Notes under the pieces: model-generated
What the model saw: the letters and a program-made list of their open reading frames with translations, nothing else
Database searches by the model: none
Told to the model about the DNA's origin: nothing
Source: Halieaceae bacterium
Lineage (GTDB): Bacteria; Pseudomonadota; Gammaproteobacteria; Pseudomonadales; Halieaceae
Length of the DNA: 64,000 nt
Direction of reading: 5' to 3'
Assembly (NCBI GenBank): GCA_026710905.1
Contig: JAPOQD010000180.1
Location: 1-64,000, forward strand
Shown here: positions 28,943-37,310 of the stretch, one piece after another
Layout: each line of letters begins with the position of its first letter
Position numbering within the stretch: position 1 is the stretch's first letter
Translations under genes and position numbers: made by a program

Positions 28943-29581
28943 GTGTCTATGGCACTAGGAAAAGAAAAAATCGTTGCCTGTGCTACGGAAATCTGCGAAC
29001 AAAGTGGTTTTGAAGCCATCTCCATGCGTAGCATCGCTAAAACACTGGGTGTAACCCCCATGGCGCTTTACAAGCATGTAAAAACTAAAGATGAGTTGCT
29101 CAATTTAGTAGCGTGCGAGTACCTGGGATTGTACCGAAGAAAAAGGAACAACCATAAAAAAAATCCACAACAGAAGGTTTTTGAAGCCTTTTGCGAATTT
29201 AAGAATCTCATGTTGGAAAAACCCATTCTCGCTCATATCATTGTCAGACAGCCACTGGATGGTGAGGCTGCTTACCGCGTCGGGGGTGAGTTAATAGGAG
29301 TCCTGCACGAGTGTGGATTTTCGGAGCAAAAATCTGCGGAAGTATTCGTGAGCCTAACTTCCTATACTCTTGGTTTTGTATCGGTCGTTTTCTCACGAGC
29401 TGATACCACGAATCCAGCGTCCCTGGAAAGCCGCAAACGCCAGTTGAAAGAACATCCGTACTTATTGAGTCTTGCCGATTTTTTATCTCGCCTACATTCA
29501 GATCATTATTTCGAAACGGGCCTCAAAAACATGATAGCAAGCTATGAAAAAGAGCTTTCAGCTGAAGTTCGTAATAGCTGA
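28943..29581 (+). CDS. TetR family transcription regulator
   Basis: A 212-residue regulator with an N-terminal helix-turn-helix (ISMRSIAKTLGVTPMALYKHVKTKDELLN, about 20-55) and an alpha-helical ligand domain. AGGAG at 28933-28937 precedes a GTG at 28943 (spacing 5) and an ATG at 28949 (spacing 11); either could start. It heads an island of two DUF1214 proteins and an FAD oxidoreductase. A 22-base palindrome in the divergent promoter 31038-31059 is its best operator candidate. It probably represses those genes until a substrate binds. Confidence 0.85.
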   Translation: MSMALGKEKIVACATEICEQSGFEAISMRSIAKTLGVTPMALYKHVKTKDELLNLVACEYLGLYRRKRNNHKKNPQQKVFEAFCEFKNLMLEKPILAHIIVRQPLDGEAAYRVGGELIGVLHECGFSEQKSAEVFVSLTSYTLGFVSVVFSRADTTNPASLESRKRQLKEHPYLLSLADFLSRLHSDHYFETGLKNMIASYEKELSAEVRNS

Positions 29582-29679
29582 TTCACGCACATTTTGGGAA
29601 TGTCCAGCTCGTATGCTCGTAGGCTAATCTTGCCAAGAAAACCAGCCGATGATCCGCTCATCTCCCAGTGTTTGGTTTA

Positions 29680-30987
29680 CTACTCGCCCAATAGATTTTG
29701 CCACGCGAGTCGCCTGCCGGTAATGGTTGCCGAGCGCTCTTCAGCACTTGCTCGTACTGCGTCGGAAGGCATTACACTGCCCAGTTGATTTAACGGAACG
29801 ATGGTGGCTTTGATTTTAGGATCATTTTTACCCTGATAGTTTCTGACAATGAGGCTACCTTCTGTCCAGCCACAGGTGTCCAGCCAATTGTAATATCCGG
29901 GATCCTTGTGAGACAGAATGAATCGGATTTTCCCATCGGGGTCGGACTTGGCTGTAACCATGTTACTTGAAGTCAAACGCGAGGCAAACGGCAACGGGCG
30001 TGACCAAACGTCAGTCAACTGGAATGACCAGAATTGGCCGTCAATGGGCTCTTCAAACTCCACCAGAAGCGCCTCGCCAGGTTGTACGGAATAGATTCCC
30101 AACGCATAACTGGACGACCAGCTTGCCAGGTCAGTAAAGTCGCCCGGGAACGGCTTAAACACATTCTTCTGACCTTCAGATTGTTTCATGTACATATCGT
30201 ACAACCCAACAACCCACAGACCCAGTATATACCTCACAAAAGCTTCAGCTTTTCGGATACGCGCAGCCATAGCGGCATGATCAAACTCCTCATGCAAGTA
30301 ATCCTCTGCTGAGCTATCATCAACCAGCTCAACACGAATCTCACCGGGGTCGCCGTTCCAATCACCAAGTGCACGGCGAACATTCAGGAATTGGTAACTG
30401 GAATTGGGGTCGAGCTTAATCCAGTTACCTTCGTGCTCTTTAGCACTGATAATCACCTCGTAGGTGCCGTCTTCATTAATTTCGAAGGCCAGCATGTCGT
30501 AATTTTTGAGGAACTTGAACCCCTCGTCTCCCATCACCCCGTTGTGAGTGTTCACCATAAACAACTTAAGGTCACCTACTCGGCCGCTCAATCTATAGGT
30601 TTGCTGACCGTCGGCCATAAAGATGCCGTAGAGAAAATCAGGCGCTGGTGAGCCGAGTGTGTAGATATCTGTTTGCCAGCCGGTGTTGAGCAGTACCCGA
30701 GGGTGCCCTTTGCGCGGGGCAATCACGTAGTTATAGGCCATCGCCTGGATTTCCATCATCACATGGTATGCCTTTGCCTGATGGTCTTCGTGGTCAAAGC
30801 GGGGCTGGCTTTCCAGCATTTTTCGCATTTCATCCAACGCAGCAAGATAGCTTTTCCATGCTTCAGTCAGGACGGGCAATTGTGACTCAGATATAACAGG
30901 CATTTTAAACTCCGTAGTGTTTGCAAAGGTAAACTGCCACGGCAAAGCCAGTGTACTCGATGTTATCAAGAATTCTCGTCTATTCAT
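29680..30987 (-). CDS. DUF1214-containing protein with exported leader (paralogue A)
   Basis: A 435-residue protein. The leader NRREFLITSSTLALPWQFTFA suggests export. The C-terminal DUF1214 region has GQFWSFQLTDVWSRPLPF, a DPDGKIRFILSHKDPG turn, and NWLDTCGWTEGSLIVR. DUF1214 proteins often pair with DUF1254; none have a firm biochemical role. Similar segments occur at 32821-34251 and 53905-54999. The start at 30987 is chosen for the leader; its ribosome site is weak. It is divergent from the FAD oxidoreductase across a palindromic operator. Confidence 0.75.
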   Translation of the reverse strand: MNRREFLITSSTLALPWQFTFANTTEFKMPVISESQLPVLTEAWKSYLAALDEMRKMLESQPRFDHEDHQAKAYHVMMEIQAMAYNYVIAPRKGHPRVLLNTGWQTDIYTLGSPAPDFLYGIFMADGQQTYRLSGRVGDLKLFMVNTHNGVMGDEGFKFLKNYDMLAFEINEDGTYEVIISAKEHEGNWIKLDPNSSYQFLNVRRALGDWNGDPGEIRVELVDDSSAEDYLHEEFDHAAMAARIRKAEAFVRYILGLWVVGLYDMYMKQSEGQKNVFKPFPGDFTDLASWSSSYALGIYSVQPGEALLVEFEEPIDGQFWSFQLTDVWSRPLPFASRLTSSNMVTAKSDPDGKIRFILSHKDPGYYNWLDTCGWTEGSLIVRNYQGKNDPKIKATIVPLNQLGSVMPSDAVRASAEERSATITGRRLAWQNLLGE

Positions 30988-31037
30988 GAACGGCTGACTC
31001 TGTGTCTTTAGCAGTGGCAAATTCTGTTGAATTCCGT

Positions 31038-31059
31038 CCAAGTATACGCGTACACTTGG
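31038..31059. promoter_or_regulatory. Near-perfect 22-base palindrome, candidate TetR operator
   Basis: CCAAGTATACGCGTACACTTGG, self-complementary at 20 of 22 positions, sits in the short divergent region between the DUF1214 gene (start 30987) and the FAD oxidoreductase gene (start 31110). Size and position fit an operator for the TetR protein encoded 2 kb upstream. Confidence 0.65.
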
Positions 31060-31109
31060 GCTGAATCTATTCGAATAATAACACTCCTTTTTTTAAAGGG
31101 GCGATACTA

Positions 31110-32447
31110 ATGAATCAACCGAAACAAAAAAACGTTGTCGTCATTGGTGCTGGCGCTTCCGGCTTGACCGCCGCCCACCGCTTAAGACAGGCCGGAGTCG
31201 ACGTAACCATTTTAGAAGCTTCAGATAAAGCCTCGGGGCGCGTTCAATCTCTGCAGAAGAACGGCTATATCATGGATGTAGGCGCTGATGTCTGCACCGA
31301 TGGATACCATACGTACCTCGAGCTGGCGGACGAGCTCGGCCTGGACGATAAACGACACATGCTGCCAACAAACATTGGCTCTGTCGTTAGCGGTAAAGTG
31401 CGTTATATCGATACTGCCAGCATGATTTCCATGGCCACGAGCTCGGTTTTTTCCTGGCGGACAAAATTCGAGCTCGCCAAGGGCATGAAAAAAGTAGCCC
31501 CTGATATCGAAGCAATCGATTACAGCCACCTATATAAAAGCGCTCACCTCGATGACCCGCACCGATCAGCTGAAGTCTACGGCTTGAGAAACTTCGGACC
31601 CGGCGCTACTGATTATTTGTTGGATCCGCTATGCCGGCTGGTTCACGCAACGGGTGCAGAGCAAACATCAATTCTCGATGTCATTACCGGATTATCACTG
31701 GCAAACTCGAAGACCTGGACTTTTCTGGGCGGCTCCGACCTGCTATTGAAAACACTTGCCAGCCAGCTACCGGTGCAGTACCACTGTAGGGTTACTCAGG
31801 TACAAGACAGTGAATCACGGGTAACCGTTGACTACGTTAACGCTGAAGGCGAAGCAGTTACTTTGGAAGCCGACGCCTGCGTGCTGGCTATCATGTACGA
31901 GGACATGCTCGAGGTTTATCCGAAACTGATTCCACTATCTCAGGAGCTATACGATAATCTTTCCTATATCGACGTCTGCAAGGTTCATCTTGGCTATAAA
32001 GCGGTAACTAACACTGACGCCTACACTGTGCAGGTTCCTTCCTGCGAAGATGCTGAAATGTTCTTGCTATTCCTTGACCACAACAAGGCACCTGATCGCG
32101 CCCCTGCGGGACACAGCCTGATGAACGTGCAATCTGACGTTAGAGTGGCTGACGAGATGGCTGCAAGAACTGATGAAGAGATGGTCGATTGGGCTCGCGA
32201 AAAGGTTGAGAATCTGTATTCAGAACTTGCTGGTCATTTTGATGGTACCTGGAATGTGGCGCGCTGGCCAAGACTGGGCAACCGCAACTACCCCGGCTAT
32301 TACCGCAACGTTGCCAAGTTCATCGAACGCCTGGATAAAGATAGCCGGGTGCAACTGGCAGGCGATATGTTCACTAAAACCAGTCAGGAAGCGGCGGCCT
32401 CAAGAGGCCAGCTAGTGGCAGACACACTTGTAAGCGTCCTGGGCTGA
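31110..32447 (+). CDS. FAD-dependent amine-oxidase-like oxidoreductase
   Basis: A 445-residue flavoprotein with the dinucleotide motif VVVIGAGASGLTAAHRL (about 9-25), an acidic end of beta2 (ILEASDKASGRV), and a C-terminal FAD-closing RVQLAGDMF near 415. It belongs to the amine oxidase/protoporphyrinogen oxidase/phytoene desaturase superfamily; the substrate is unknown. It is transcribed away from DUF1214 paralogue A and followed by a small membrane protein and DUF1214 paralogue B, so the group likely works on one substrate. Confidence 0.85.
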   Translation: MNQPKQKNVVVIGAGASGLTAAHRLRQAGVDVTILEASDKASGRVQSLQKNGYIMDVGADVCTDGYHTYLELADELGLDDKRHMLPTNIGSVVSGKVRYIDTASMISMATSSVFSWRTKFELAKGMKKVAPDIEAIDYSHLYKSAHLDDPHRSAEVYGLRNFGPGATDYLLDPLCRLVHATGAEQTSILDVITGLSLANSKTWTFLGGSDLLLKTLASQLPVQYHCRVTQVQDSESRVTVDYVNAEGEAVTLEADACVLAIMYEDMLEVYPKLIPLSQELYDNLSYIDVCKVHLGYKAVTNTDAYTVQVPSCEDAEMFLLFLDHNKAPDRAPAGHSLMNVQSDVRVADEMAARTDEEMVDWAREKVENLYSELAGHFDGTWNVARWPRLGNRNYPGYYRNVAKFIERLDKDSRVQLAGDMFTKTSQEAAASRGQLVADTLVSVLG

Positions 32448-32556
32448 CACGGCCGTCAACTTGTTTGATCTTTTGGCGAACGACGGCAGTTTATAGGGTA
32501 TCCAAGGTTCAAACCGCGTTACCGAAACCGAAACACACAACAAGAAGGCGACTTTC

Positions 32557-32772
32557 ATGCTGACGCATCATCTGCTGGAAGCCATCCCACGGGAGATGGT
32601 TATGCCAGCGTCAGCTTCGACTCACTTCGCCAGTGCATTCCCTGTAACGGTGGCAATGTATTCGACCACCAACCCCTGGATAGTGCACGGTGCGGGCCTA
32701 GTTGCTATCGCCCTATGCATGGTATTCATCTGGTTGCTGAGCATGGCCTTTTGCAATAAACGAGCCGTGTAA
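32557..32772 (+). CDS. Small single-pass membrane protein
   Basis: A 71-residue protein with one clear hydrophobic helix (about 45-65, GAGLVAIALCMVFIWLLSMAF) and a basic C-terminus. AAGAAGG lies about nine bases upstream of the ATG. It sits between the FAD oxidoreductase and DUF1214 paralogue B on the same strand. No family is recognised; it may anchor a neighbour in the membrane (inference). Confidence 0.5.
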   Translation: MLTHHLLEAIPREMVMPASASTHFASAFPVTVAMYSTTNPWIVHGAGLVAIALCMVFIWLLSMAFCNKRAV

Positions 32773-32820
32773 CAGTGGCCTGACTGATGTACAAATCTCA
32801 ATTGCGAGGTTTTTAGCCAA

Positions 32821-34251
32821 ATGTTCCAAAGAGTTTTACACGTCCCTACAGTAACTAGGCACATTATTATTTTTGTCGGAGTCATTATTATGCAAAGTTC
32901 AATTGCCGATACAACTGACAGGAAAGCGGGCTACGCAGTAACAAAACTAAGCATGGAAGAAATCCTCGCACAGAAAGGTTTCGGATTCGCGAACGAAAAA
33001 CAAAAGTGGGCGGAAGATCTTTCAACCGAAATCATGAAGGCTGAGCCTATCAGGGCTGTTTTAACGGAGATAGAAAAACGGTTTAAGCAAGATCCTGCCT
33101 ACCAGCTGCCCGGTGCTGCTGCCATTGCTGCGGATGCGGCGTACACACTGGTCTACCGCACCGTCACCTATGTTGTTACTGAGGACCCACTTAGGCCTAT
33201 GCTGCTCTGGTCGTACAATACCGGCCGACAAGATGGCAACAAAATAGTCCCCAACGTTTCGTTTATTGACAGCGCTGACTCGCTTTACCGCATGATCACT
33301 CTCGGTAAGGGTTATCACTATGAAATCACAGGCAAAATGGCCGACAACCCGGCTGCTTACATCACCTTTGAGGCCTGGAACGCAGCACAGGGTCTGGCGC
33401 CGACCGTGGCTTACGTTACCCACGTGCAAAGCGACACCATGACCATCGCGGATGACGGTACCTTCTCTGTTTTTGCCGGGCCGGAGGAAAACCCAGGCTA
33501 TGACAATTATCTGCATCTGCCGGAAGGCGGCTGGATTTACGTACGCGAATCAATGACCGACTGGGCGGCACAGCGCCCGATTGAAGACCTGCAAATCAAA
33601 GTACTCGACGATTTAGAGATACCAGCACCGACATTTGATGAATTGGTGGCACGCTCTGTTGAAGTGATGCATCAATCCTTCGACGTATACCAAACTTATC
33701 TGCATAAAATGTTCGCCGAAGATGATAAGAACCTTTATATCTCCTTTGGAAATAAGCCCAATACATTGAGACCGCAGGTCGCTACTCGTGGCGGTGCCTG
33801 GGGATGTGTAACCGGTACACTGTTTACTATCCCGGAAGATAAAGCACTGGTAGTTACTATTAAAACCGGTGACGCTGATTATTTCGCCATTCAGTTGCAC
33901 GACGCGTGGGGTCGAGCGCTGATACCGATTTACCTGACCAATCGCAACAAAAACGGTTCGGCACTAAATCCGGATGGTAGCGTTACCTACGTACTGGCGC
34001 ATACCGACCCAGGTGTCGCTAACTGGCTTGATGTTAAAGGACATCAGTCTGGCTCTCTGATTGTCCGCTGGCAAGGACTGGACGTTCCTGCAGATGGCTC
34101 CCCTGCTGAGTTGGTGCATGGCGCCCAACTGGTCGATCGATCAGAACTCGACAATGTTCTTCCGGAGGGAACAGCGCGCACTACGGCGGCGCAGCGGGAA
34201 CACGAACTGGCTATCCGAAAAGCGGCCTGGTCGCTGCGCGGAAAAGACTAA
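32821..34251 (+). CDS. Exported DUF1214-containing protein (paralogue B)
   Basis: A 476-residue protein with a signal peptide (VTRHIIIFVGVIIMQSSIA), so it is likely periplasmic. The C-terminal DUF1214 part has DADYFAIQLHDAWGRALIP, then NPDGSVTYVLAHTDPG and NWLDVKGHQSGSLIVRW, closely parallel to paralogue A. Start 32821 keeps the full leader; an ATG at 32890 has a better GGAG site but removes it. It is the last gene of the TetR/FAD island. The role is unknown. Confidence 0.75.
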   Translation: MFQRVLHVPTVTRHIIIFVGVIIMQSSIADTTDRKAGYAVTKLSMEEILAQKGFGFANEKQKWAEDLSTEIMKAEPIRAVLTEIEKRFKQDPAYQLPGAAAIAADAAYTLVYRTVTYVVTEDPLRPMLLWSYNTGRQDGNKIVPNVSFIDSADSLYRMITLGKGYHYEITGKMADNPAAYITFEAWNAAQGLAPTVAYVTHVQSDTMTIADDGTFSVFAGPEENPGYDNYLHLPEGGWIYVRESMTDWAAQRPIEDLQIKVLDDLEIPAPTFDELVARSVEVMHQSFDVYQTYLHKMFAEDDKNLYISFGNKPNTLRPQVATRGGAWGCVTGTLFTIPEDKALVVTIKTGDADYFAIQLHDAWGRALIPIYLTNRNKNGSALNPDGSVTYVLAHTDPGVANWLDVKGHQSGSLIVRWQGLDVPADGSPAELVHGAQLVDRSELDNVLPEGTARTTAAQREHELAIRKAAWSLRGKD

Positions 34252-34282
34252 TCGCCGGTAACTCTAGCAGAGGTCAAAAAGG

Positions 34283-34355
34283 TAAAGGGGTCAAAGCCCT
34301 TTACCCGAGAAATATAATCGGCGCGGAAAAGAGATGGGCGCCCTGTATTGGCTTT
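34283..34355. repeat. Hybrid of two repeat families (family copy 5)
   Basis: TAAAGGGGTCAAAGCCCTTTA (34283-34303) matches the arm of the 88-base elements. It is followed by AATCGGCGC and ATGGGCGCCCTGTATTGGC (about 34314-34351), a degraded right half of the GGACACC family. It lies at the boundary between the DUF1214 island and hipA. Confidence 0.6.
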
Positions 34356-34368
34356 CCACTTTGCCGGC

Positions 34369-35637
34369 CTAACCGGCGTTATTGTAGAACAGACCGTCGT
34401 AGAGGAATGCCGGCTCGATCGCACCGCAGTCCCGCTCGCTCACGCCGGCACGCCGCATCTCCGCATGCCAGTCTTCGCGGACGGTGTGCACGACCTGCTC
34501 GAATACTGCTTCGGCCTCGTCCTCTTCCAGCAAAAACCGCCCATGACCGCTCAGAAGATTGGTCCTGTTCGCGTAGCGCCCGAAGCGGCCGCAACTCATG
34601 GCGAGGTCGCGCCGTTCCCGGGACAGCGCCGGCATGGGCGTCAAGTCGAAGGCCGGACTGAGACGCCACTGCCGTCCCTTCGCGAGTATCGCGTGATTGC
34701 GCGGGTGATCGTCCAGGTTGGAGACCGCCGCGTTGAAGCACATCCGGGCGAACAGTTCGCGCAGATCGTCACCCGGTCTCGCGCTTGCACGGCGGATTTC
34801 GTCCGCCAGCAGAAGATAGGACCAGTCGCCGTGGCCGTGGAACCTTTCGTCACTACGCAGCAGCGTCATGGCGCTCGCCATACGATGGCGGAGATAGCCG
34901 GCATCCGTCCGCTCGCGGTCGAACCGGCGCACAAGCAGCACATCGCGTTCACCGACGGTAACGATACGGCTGTCGGGGACATTCAGGCCGCATGCCCGGG
35001 CGAGGCGGAGCAAGCCATGCTCGACGCGCGGCTGGTTCCATCGGTCGCCGCCATGACCGAACTTGGCGATCCAGAGCCCGCTCTCGTCTTCCACCACCGC
35101 CTTGGGACGGGCCCCGCCCATTGAGGTACTGAGCTGAAGCAACTCTTCGGCCCGCTCTTCGACGGGTCCCGCGTGTTCCCCGCCGTCGTCGAGGATCACA
35201 TCTGCCGCGCGCTGGAGGTCTTCGAGGTTCAAGGTCTGGTTGAACCGCCGCTTCGGGCCGGGAGGCTCGGCGCCAGGACCGAAGCCCAATGCACCTGCGC
35301 GGTCGTCCGGCCCCTGCATCAGGTAGTCGAACTCCGCGAGTTCGGCCAGGCCGGCCTTGCGTTGTATCAAGCGCCGCCCCCAGAAATCCGGCATCGAATC
35401 CCGGATCGCGCCGAAGAAGCCATCCATCCGGGCGGTTTCGTAGGCTTGGCCGGAGAGGCGCAGCTCGACCGGATCGAGCTCGACCGCATCGTCCCGCTCG
35501 CGGTACGAACGCCCGTACACGAACTCGCCGACCCCTCCGGTTCCCTCATCGATCCATCGAAAACGGCCCGCCGTCACGAACTCCGTCGCGCCCGGCAGCA
35601 AGATGTAGACGAAGCACTCGCGCTCAGAAGTCATCAC
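34369..35637 (-). CDS. hipA: HipA-like serine/threonine kinase toxin
   Basis: A 422-residue HipA-family kinase. It shows STSMGGARPKAVV (substrate/P-loop-like segment), a Lys in LWIAKFGH, the catalytic loop NLDDHPRNHAIL, and the metal-binding SPAFDLTPM in DFG position. HipA kinases phosphorylate aminoacyl-tRNA synthetases or other targets and cause growth arrest; target unknown here. All key residues are present. Its start overlaps hipB by 14 bases. GC is visibly higher than in neighbouring islands, which suggests separate transfer. Confidence 0.88.
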   Translation of the reverse strand: MMTSERECFVYILLPGATEFVTAGRFRWIDEGTGGVGEFVYGRSYRERDDAVELDPVELRLSGQAYETARMDGFFGAIRDSMPDFWGRRLIQRKAGLAELAEFDYLMQGPDDRAGALGFGPGAEPPGPKRRFNQTLNLEDLQRAADVILDDGGEHAGPVEERAEELLQLSTSMGGARPKAVVEDESGLWIAKFGHGGDRWNQPRVEHGLLRLARACGLNVPDSRIVTVGERDVLLVRRFDRERTDAGYLRHRMASAMTLLRSDERFHGHGDWSYLLLADEIRRASARPGDDLRELFARMCFNAAVSNLDDHPRNHAILAKGRQWRLSPAFDLTPMPALSRERRDLAMSCGRFGRYANRTNLLSGHGRFLLEEDEAEAVFEQVVHTVREDWHAEMRRAGVSERDCGAIEPAFLYDGLFYNNAG

Positions 35638-35965
35638 TCAGCGCCCCGCGCCGGTGCGCTCTCCTGGGGCTGTGCGCGCGTTCAAGGGCTTTGCCTTCCT
35701 CGTCCCGGTCCGGGTCGGCCACCTCGCGCATCTGGCCCAGCAGGCCCAGCGCCCACAGCGCGCCCAGATAGACCGCTATACCGGTCGTCGGCTTACCTCT
35801 TTCGACATCGGCCACCACGAACCGGGAGACGCCCATGCGCGCCGCCAGCTCGGCCTGGGGAAGCCTGCGGCGCAGCCGCGCTGTGCGTATGCGCCGCCCC
35901 AGCCGTTCCAGTGCTTCCTCGACACCGGCCGGGGGTGAGGCAGCGATTTTTGTTGGCCTTGGCAT
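35624..35965 (-). CDS. hipB: HipB-like HTH antitoxin
   Basis: A 113-residue XRE-type regulator. The helix-turn-helix is RLPQAELAARMGVSRFVVADVERGK (about 34-58). A charged tail (DRDEEGKALERAHSPRRAHRR) may cover HipA. It is upstream of and overlaps hipA, the normal order for hipBA, and likely represses its own promoter through the palindrome at 35978-36000. Confidence 0.85.
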   Translation of the reverse strand: MPRPTKIAASPPAGVEEALERLGRRIRTARLRRRLPQAELAARMGVSRFVVADVERGKPTTGIAVYLGALWALGLLGQMREVADPDRDEEGKALERAHSPRRAHRRGALSDDF

Positions 35966-35977
35966 GACTGTTTACGA

Positions 35978-36033
35978 CAACATACACACGTATTATGTTG
36001 CTTCTAATTAACATCGCTTGTTTATGATGTCAA
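35978..36033 (-). promoter_or_regulatory. hipBA promoter/operator
   Basis: An inverted repeat CAACATA-N9-TATGTTG (35978-35984 and 35994-36000) lies 13-35 bases upstream of the hipB ATG. A consensus TTGACA on the minus strand lies at 36033-36028. The -10 is less clear (AT-rich TAATTA, or CATAAT inside the palindrome). This fits autorepression by HipB. Confidence 0.55.
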
Positions 36034-36060
36034 CCTTCACGGCTGCCACTTGTTGATTGG

Positions 36061-36191
36061 GTATAAAGGGACACCCACCACTTCAAGATAAACAATTGGG
36101 GGTATAAAGGGACACCCACCACTTCAAGATAAACAAATGGTGCTTCCATAAGAGGTGGGTGTCCTGTATTGGCCCTGTCCTGTATTGGCCC
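36061..36191. repeat. Dispersed palindromic repeat, copy 6
   Basis: Two tandem left arms (TATAAAGGGACACCCACCAC, starting about 36062 and 36103), a degenerate centre, and right arm AGGTGGGTGTCCTGTATTGG (about 36152-36171) with an extra CCTGTATTGGCC. Same orientation as the rest. Confidence 0.8.
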
Positions 36192-36221
36192 TTGTTGACA
36201 ATAGGCACACAATAAGGGAAT

Positions 36222-36500
36222 GTGAACTTCATGGATGGCTTTGACTGGGATGACGAGAAGAACAAGCCGCTCGAAAGGACGCGAGGCTTAGGTTTCGAAG
36301 AGATCATTTTTCACATACAGAATGGCGACATCCTTGACATCATTGAGCATCCCAATGTTTCACGCTATCCGAATCAGCGGATCATCGTCCTCAATATGGA
36401 TGGTTATGCATACCTGGTTCCGTTTGTGGAGCAAGAGGGAACGTGGTTTCTGAAGACGATTATCCCAAGCAGGAAAGCGACCAAAGAGTATCTCAAATGA
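36222..36500 (+). CDS. BrnT-like toxin
   Basis: A small basic protein (89-92 residues) of the BrnT/RelE-like ribonuclease toxin group. It shows FDWDDEKNKPL near the N-terminus and the conserved end FLKTIIPSRKATKEYL. It probably cleaves RNA. GTG at 36222 or ATG at 36231 could start (AAGGGA upstream). It overlaps the antitoxin gene by ATGA, and the toxin comes first, as in brnTA. Confidence 0.72.
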   Translation: MNFMDGFDWDDEKNKPLERTRGLGFEEIIFHIQNGDILDIIEHPNVSRYPNQRIIVLNMDGYAYLVPFVEQEGTWFLKTIIPSRKATKEYLK

Positions 36501-36784
36501 ACAAGCGACTTGAACTTGACCATGAGGAAGTGGAGGTTCTCCGGGAATTCGAACGCGGAGAACTGGAAAGCATCAGAAATTTCAAGGATGAGAAGCGCCG
36601 TCTGGAGACAGCCGCCCGCGAGTTTCTGAAGAAGGACCGGCGCATCAATATCAGAATTTCATCCCACGATCTGGAACGCCTGCAAAAGAGAGCGGCAAAT
36701 GAGGGCATGCCTTATCAGACGCTCATCTCGAGTACGTTGCACAAATTCGTTACTGGAAAGTTGAAAAGCGTTGACAACCAGTAA
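36497..36784 (+). CDS. CopG/BrnA-like antitoxin
   Basis: A 95-residue protein with an acidic coiled-coil N-terminus (ELDHEEVEVLREFERGELES) and a ribbon-helix-helix C-terminus (RINIRISSHDLERLQKRAANEGMPYQTLISSTLHKF). RHH antitoxins bind the operon promoter and neutralise the cognate toxin with the other end. Here it is the partner of the BrnT-like protein, translationally coupled through a 4-base overlap. Confidence 0.8.
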   Translation: MNKRLELDHEEVEVLREFERGELESIRNFKDEKRRLETAAREFLKKDRRINIRISSHDLERLQKRAANEGMPYQTLISSTLHKFVTGKLKSVDNQ

Positions 36785-36820
36785 AAGGGCCGGTGGCACT
36801 TGCGAACATTTCCGCAGGGC

Positions 36821-36900
36821 GAAACAGGACACCCATCATTTCAAGATAAGTAATCGGCGCCGCCAAAAGAGGTGGGTGTCCTGAATTAGCCGCATTGGCC
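36821..36900. repeat. Dispersed palindromic repeat, copy 7
   Basis: Full unit: GAAACAGGACACCCATCATT (about 36821-36840), ATCGGCGCCGCC, then GGTGGGTGTCCTGAATTAGC (about 36871-36890). Confidence 0.85.
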
Positions 36901-37310
36901 CATTACACTCCGCATTTTTGCCTGGGGCTCGGATGCGCCAGGACGAAAACAAGCTGGATTGGAAACTATTTTCACACCATTTCGATCATTGTAGTTCTGG
37001 CAGCTTTCTTCAAGTCGCCTTGTTGTATAGCCTGTCAGTGGTTGTATCACCACTGAATTTTTGAGGTCTATCGTTAGTGGAATCTCTCAGAGAAGCGCCT
37101 TCAAGAAATACTGGCTCCGCCTGCTTAAACTCGGCGAAGCCGGTTTCGAGACCCTCGTGGGTGATGGAGAGCGCTGGCTGCTTCGGTGCCGCTGACAGTC
37201 GAGGGGAGTTTCCTGGTGTCAAGATTTTGAGCTCGCTACAGAGCGTGACCTGATGGAAAGGGTAGTACAGCAAATTCAATTCATTGTGCCGAGATACCTG
37301 GGAGAATAAG
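36901..37310. other. Gene-poor gap upstream of the DUF5131 gene
   Basis: 410 bases without a gene I can support. A short frame at about 37070-37195 on the + strand (..AFKKYWLRLLKLGEAGFETLV..) ends in a stop and could be the tail of a lost gene. No known family is recognised. Confidence 0.35.

Noticed and set aside
36901-37310. 126-residue minus-strand frame before the DUF5131 gene
   Set aside because: No family match, and it overlaps the DUF5131 ribosome site and first codons.
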